A DNA stretch of 64,000 bases. It comes from CBFGRV01 sp965651265 (lineage in GTDB: Bacteria; Bacteroidota; Rhodothermia; Rhodothermales; VXPQ01). The notes under the pieces were generated by a model, which was not told where the DNA came from, made no database searches, and saw only the letters and a program-made list of their open reading frames with translations. The stretch covers positions 1-64,000 of the forward strand of contig CBFGRV010000009.1 in NCBI GenBank assembly GCA_965651265.1, read 5' to 3'. Positions 62,847-64,000 of this stretch are shown one piece after another; the first letter of the stretch is position 1, and each line of letters begins with the position of its first letter. Both the position numbers and the translations under genes were made by a program.

Positions 62847-63386
62847 CTAATACCACCGCCGGGCTCTTTTCGAAGTGATGATGCCGGTGTTCATGCCGAC
62901 CCAGTGCATCGAGCCGTTGTAACGCCCATGCTCCATCTTGATGCACCGGTCCATCACCACCTTGAGTCCGGCTCGCTCGGCAATCTCGGCGGCCTCCAGG
63001 CTGACCACTCGCAGCTGCATCCAGAAGACGCGAGCGCCGACATCGACCGCCTGTTCGGCTAGAGCCGGGCATTCAGGTGCCGGTCGAAAGACATCCACCA
63101 TATCGATCTGCTGCGGAACGCTGGCGAGGTCCGGGTATGAGGTTATCCCGTGCCACTCCTGGATCGTCGGGTTGACGGGGATGATTTCGTAGCCGGCGTA
63201 GCGCAGGTAGGTGGCCACGAAATGGCTCGCCTTGCTGCGGTCGCGCGACAGGCCAACGATCGCAATCGTGCGCGTTGTGGCGAGGACCTCACGTATTACG
63301 GCGGTGTTCTGATACTTCGCTCTGAGCTCCGGCTCCAGGACGGAGTTCAGCGTGAGATCGCATGCAAGGCTCGGTCCAGATCCCAT
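62847..63386 (-). CDS. CoA-binding domain protein (YccU-like)
   Basis: 179 residues, Rossmann-type CoA-binding domain: TIAIVGLSRDRSKASHFVAT, YEIIPVNPTIQEWHG, IDMVDVFRPAPECPALAEQA, and FWMQLRVVSLEAAEIAERAG with VMDRCIKMEHGR. The role of these small proteins is unclear; they may sense or carry acyl-CoA. The ATG chosen overlaps the end of metY by 40 bp on the same strand, and no better in-frame start was seen before the domain, so the two are likely coupled. Confidence 0.85.
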   Translation of the reverse strand: MGSGPSLACDLTLNSVLEPELRAKYQNTAVIREVLATTRTIAIVGLSRDRSKASHFVATYLRYAGYEIIPVNPTIQEWHGITSYPDLASVPQQIDMVDVFRPAPECPALAEQAVDVGARVFWMQLRVVSLEAAEIAERAGLKVVMDRCIKMEHGRYNGSMHWVGMNTGIITSKRARRWY

Positions 63387-64000
63387 ATCAAATCGTCTAC
63401 AGTCTCGAGTCCGATGGATAGCCGCACCATCTCGGGAAGCACGCCACTCTCCCGAAGCTCCTCATCGGAAAGCTGCTGATGCGTGGTGGATGCAGGGTGG
63501 ATGACGAGGCTCCGCGCGTCTCCAACGTTGGCCAGGTGAGAGAAGAGCTGGAGGTTTTCGATGAAGGCCTTTCCAGCCGCGCGCGGCCCGTCGATTCCAT
63601 ACTTCAGCCCGAACGAAAAAACAGCGCCCGGCCCGCGAGGCACGTATTTCGTTGCCAGATCATGGTAAGGGCTCTCGGGCAGCCCGGCGTAGTTCACCCA
63701 TGCGACACGCGGATGGTCCCTCAGGTACTCAGCCACGGTGCGAGCATTCTCGACGTGCCGATCCATTCGCACGGATAACGTCTCAAGGCCCTGAATCAGC
63801 AGAAAGGCGTCGAACGGAGATTGGGCTGCGCCGACGTCGCGTAGCGTCTCCGCTCGCACCTTCATCAAGAAGCCGTGGTGGCCGAACGTATCGAAGAAGC
63901 GGAGGCCGTGATACGACGGGGACGGACTCGCGATCGTCGCATAGCGACTGAAATCGAAGGTGCCCGCATCGACGATGGCGCCGCCAATCGTCGATCCGTG
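63347..64000 (-). CDS. metY: O-acetylhomoserine sulfhydrylase/cystathionine-synthase family (3' part)
   Basis: The visible C-terminal 217 codons run off the window edge; translation at the edge reads HGSTIGGAIVDAG, the segment just after the PLP lysine of Cys/Met-metabolism enzymes. ETLRDVGAAQSPFDAFLLIQ, GLETLSVRMDRHVENA, VWVNYAGLPESPYH-like sequence and RLSIGLETVDDLIWDLDRAL fit MetY, which makes homocysteine from O-acetylhomoserine and sulfide. The N-terminal half and catalytic lysine are outside the window. It is followed by, and overlaps, the CoA-binding protein gene. Confidence 0.88.
   Translation of the reverse strand, partial: HGSTIGGAIVDAGTFDFSRYATIASPSPSYHGLRFFDTFGHHGFLMKVRAETLRDVGAAQSPFDAFLLIQGLETLSVRMDRHVENARTVAEYLRDHPRVAWVNYAGLPESPYHDLATKYVPRGPGAVFSFGLKYGIDGPRAAGKAFIENLQLFSHLANVGDARSLVIHPASTTHQQLSDEELRESGVLPEMVRLSIGLETVDDLIWDLDRALHAISR

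Noticed and set aside
1..64000. Mobile elements, prophage, CRISPR or toxin-antitoxin systems
   Set aside because: No transposase, integrase, cas gene, direct-repeat array or toxin pair was recognised; the accessory character of the first 32 kb comes from the glycan-use genes.

Overview
The window is a GC-rich chromosomal segment from a Gram-negative member of the Bacteroidota/Rhodothermota, most likely a Rhodothermales-like bacterium. The supporting signs are a SusC/SusD pair, several C-terminal type IX secretion (T9SS) sorting domains with the YPNPFNP signature, a PorV/PorQ-type outer-membrane protein, an Mla lipid-transport cluster, a 31-residue AURKAIP1/COX24-type ribosomal protein and a tmRNA tag ANDYSYAMAA. 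The placement is inferred from gene content only. No insertion sequence, phage, integrase, CRISPR array or rRNA/tRNA gene was seen.

Positions 1-26276 read as one pectin-utilisation region, all on the plus strand. A promoter overlapped by a LacI-type palindrome precedes a four-gene block: a SusD-less TonB receptor, a large exported protein with a sorting-like tail, a PorV-like barrel and a second barrel. Next come two paralogous T9SS-sorted proteins built from one or three copies of the same module, then a PL9 pectate lyase (sorted), a PL1 pectate lyase (lipoprotein) and a GH105 unsaturated uronyl hydrolase. A second tight operon holds a LacI regulator, tagaturonate reductase (uxaB), altronate dehydratase (uxaA), a three-part TRAP transporter (dctPQM) and uronate isomerase (uxaC). 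Together they can cut homogalacturonan outside the cell, carry fragments over the outer membrane, split them, import uronate and convert galacturonate to 2-keto-3-deoxygluconate. KDG kinase, KDPG aldolase and the KduI/KduD branch are not in the window.

Positions 26210-34165, minus strand, hold a class-IV aminotransferase-like/sulfotransferase-like gene pair, a SusD/SusC pair, tmRNA with its terminator, a small lipoprotein, and a candidate structured small RNA of about 200 nt with its own terminator and a hairpin loop carrying an anti-Shine-Dalgarno-like sequence.

Positions 34303-64000 are mostly housekeeping genes on both strands: alpha/beta hydrolase, bS22-type protein, YtxH, YaaA, coaX-birA, TPR protein, a lipoprotein, inositol monophosphatase, fabI, L,D-transpeptidase, methyltransferase, two NfeD genes, ZIP and NupC transporters, an M1 peptidase, a PcrA/UvrD helicase coupled to an orphan solute-binding lipoprotein, a phosphodiesterase/HAD pair, dusB, an mlaEFD cluster continuing into HD and DUF445 genes, radA, and a CoA-binding protein next to a metY cut by the window edge. 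Several convergent genes overlap at their 3' ends.
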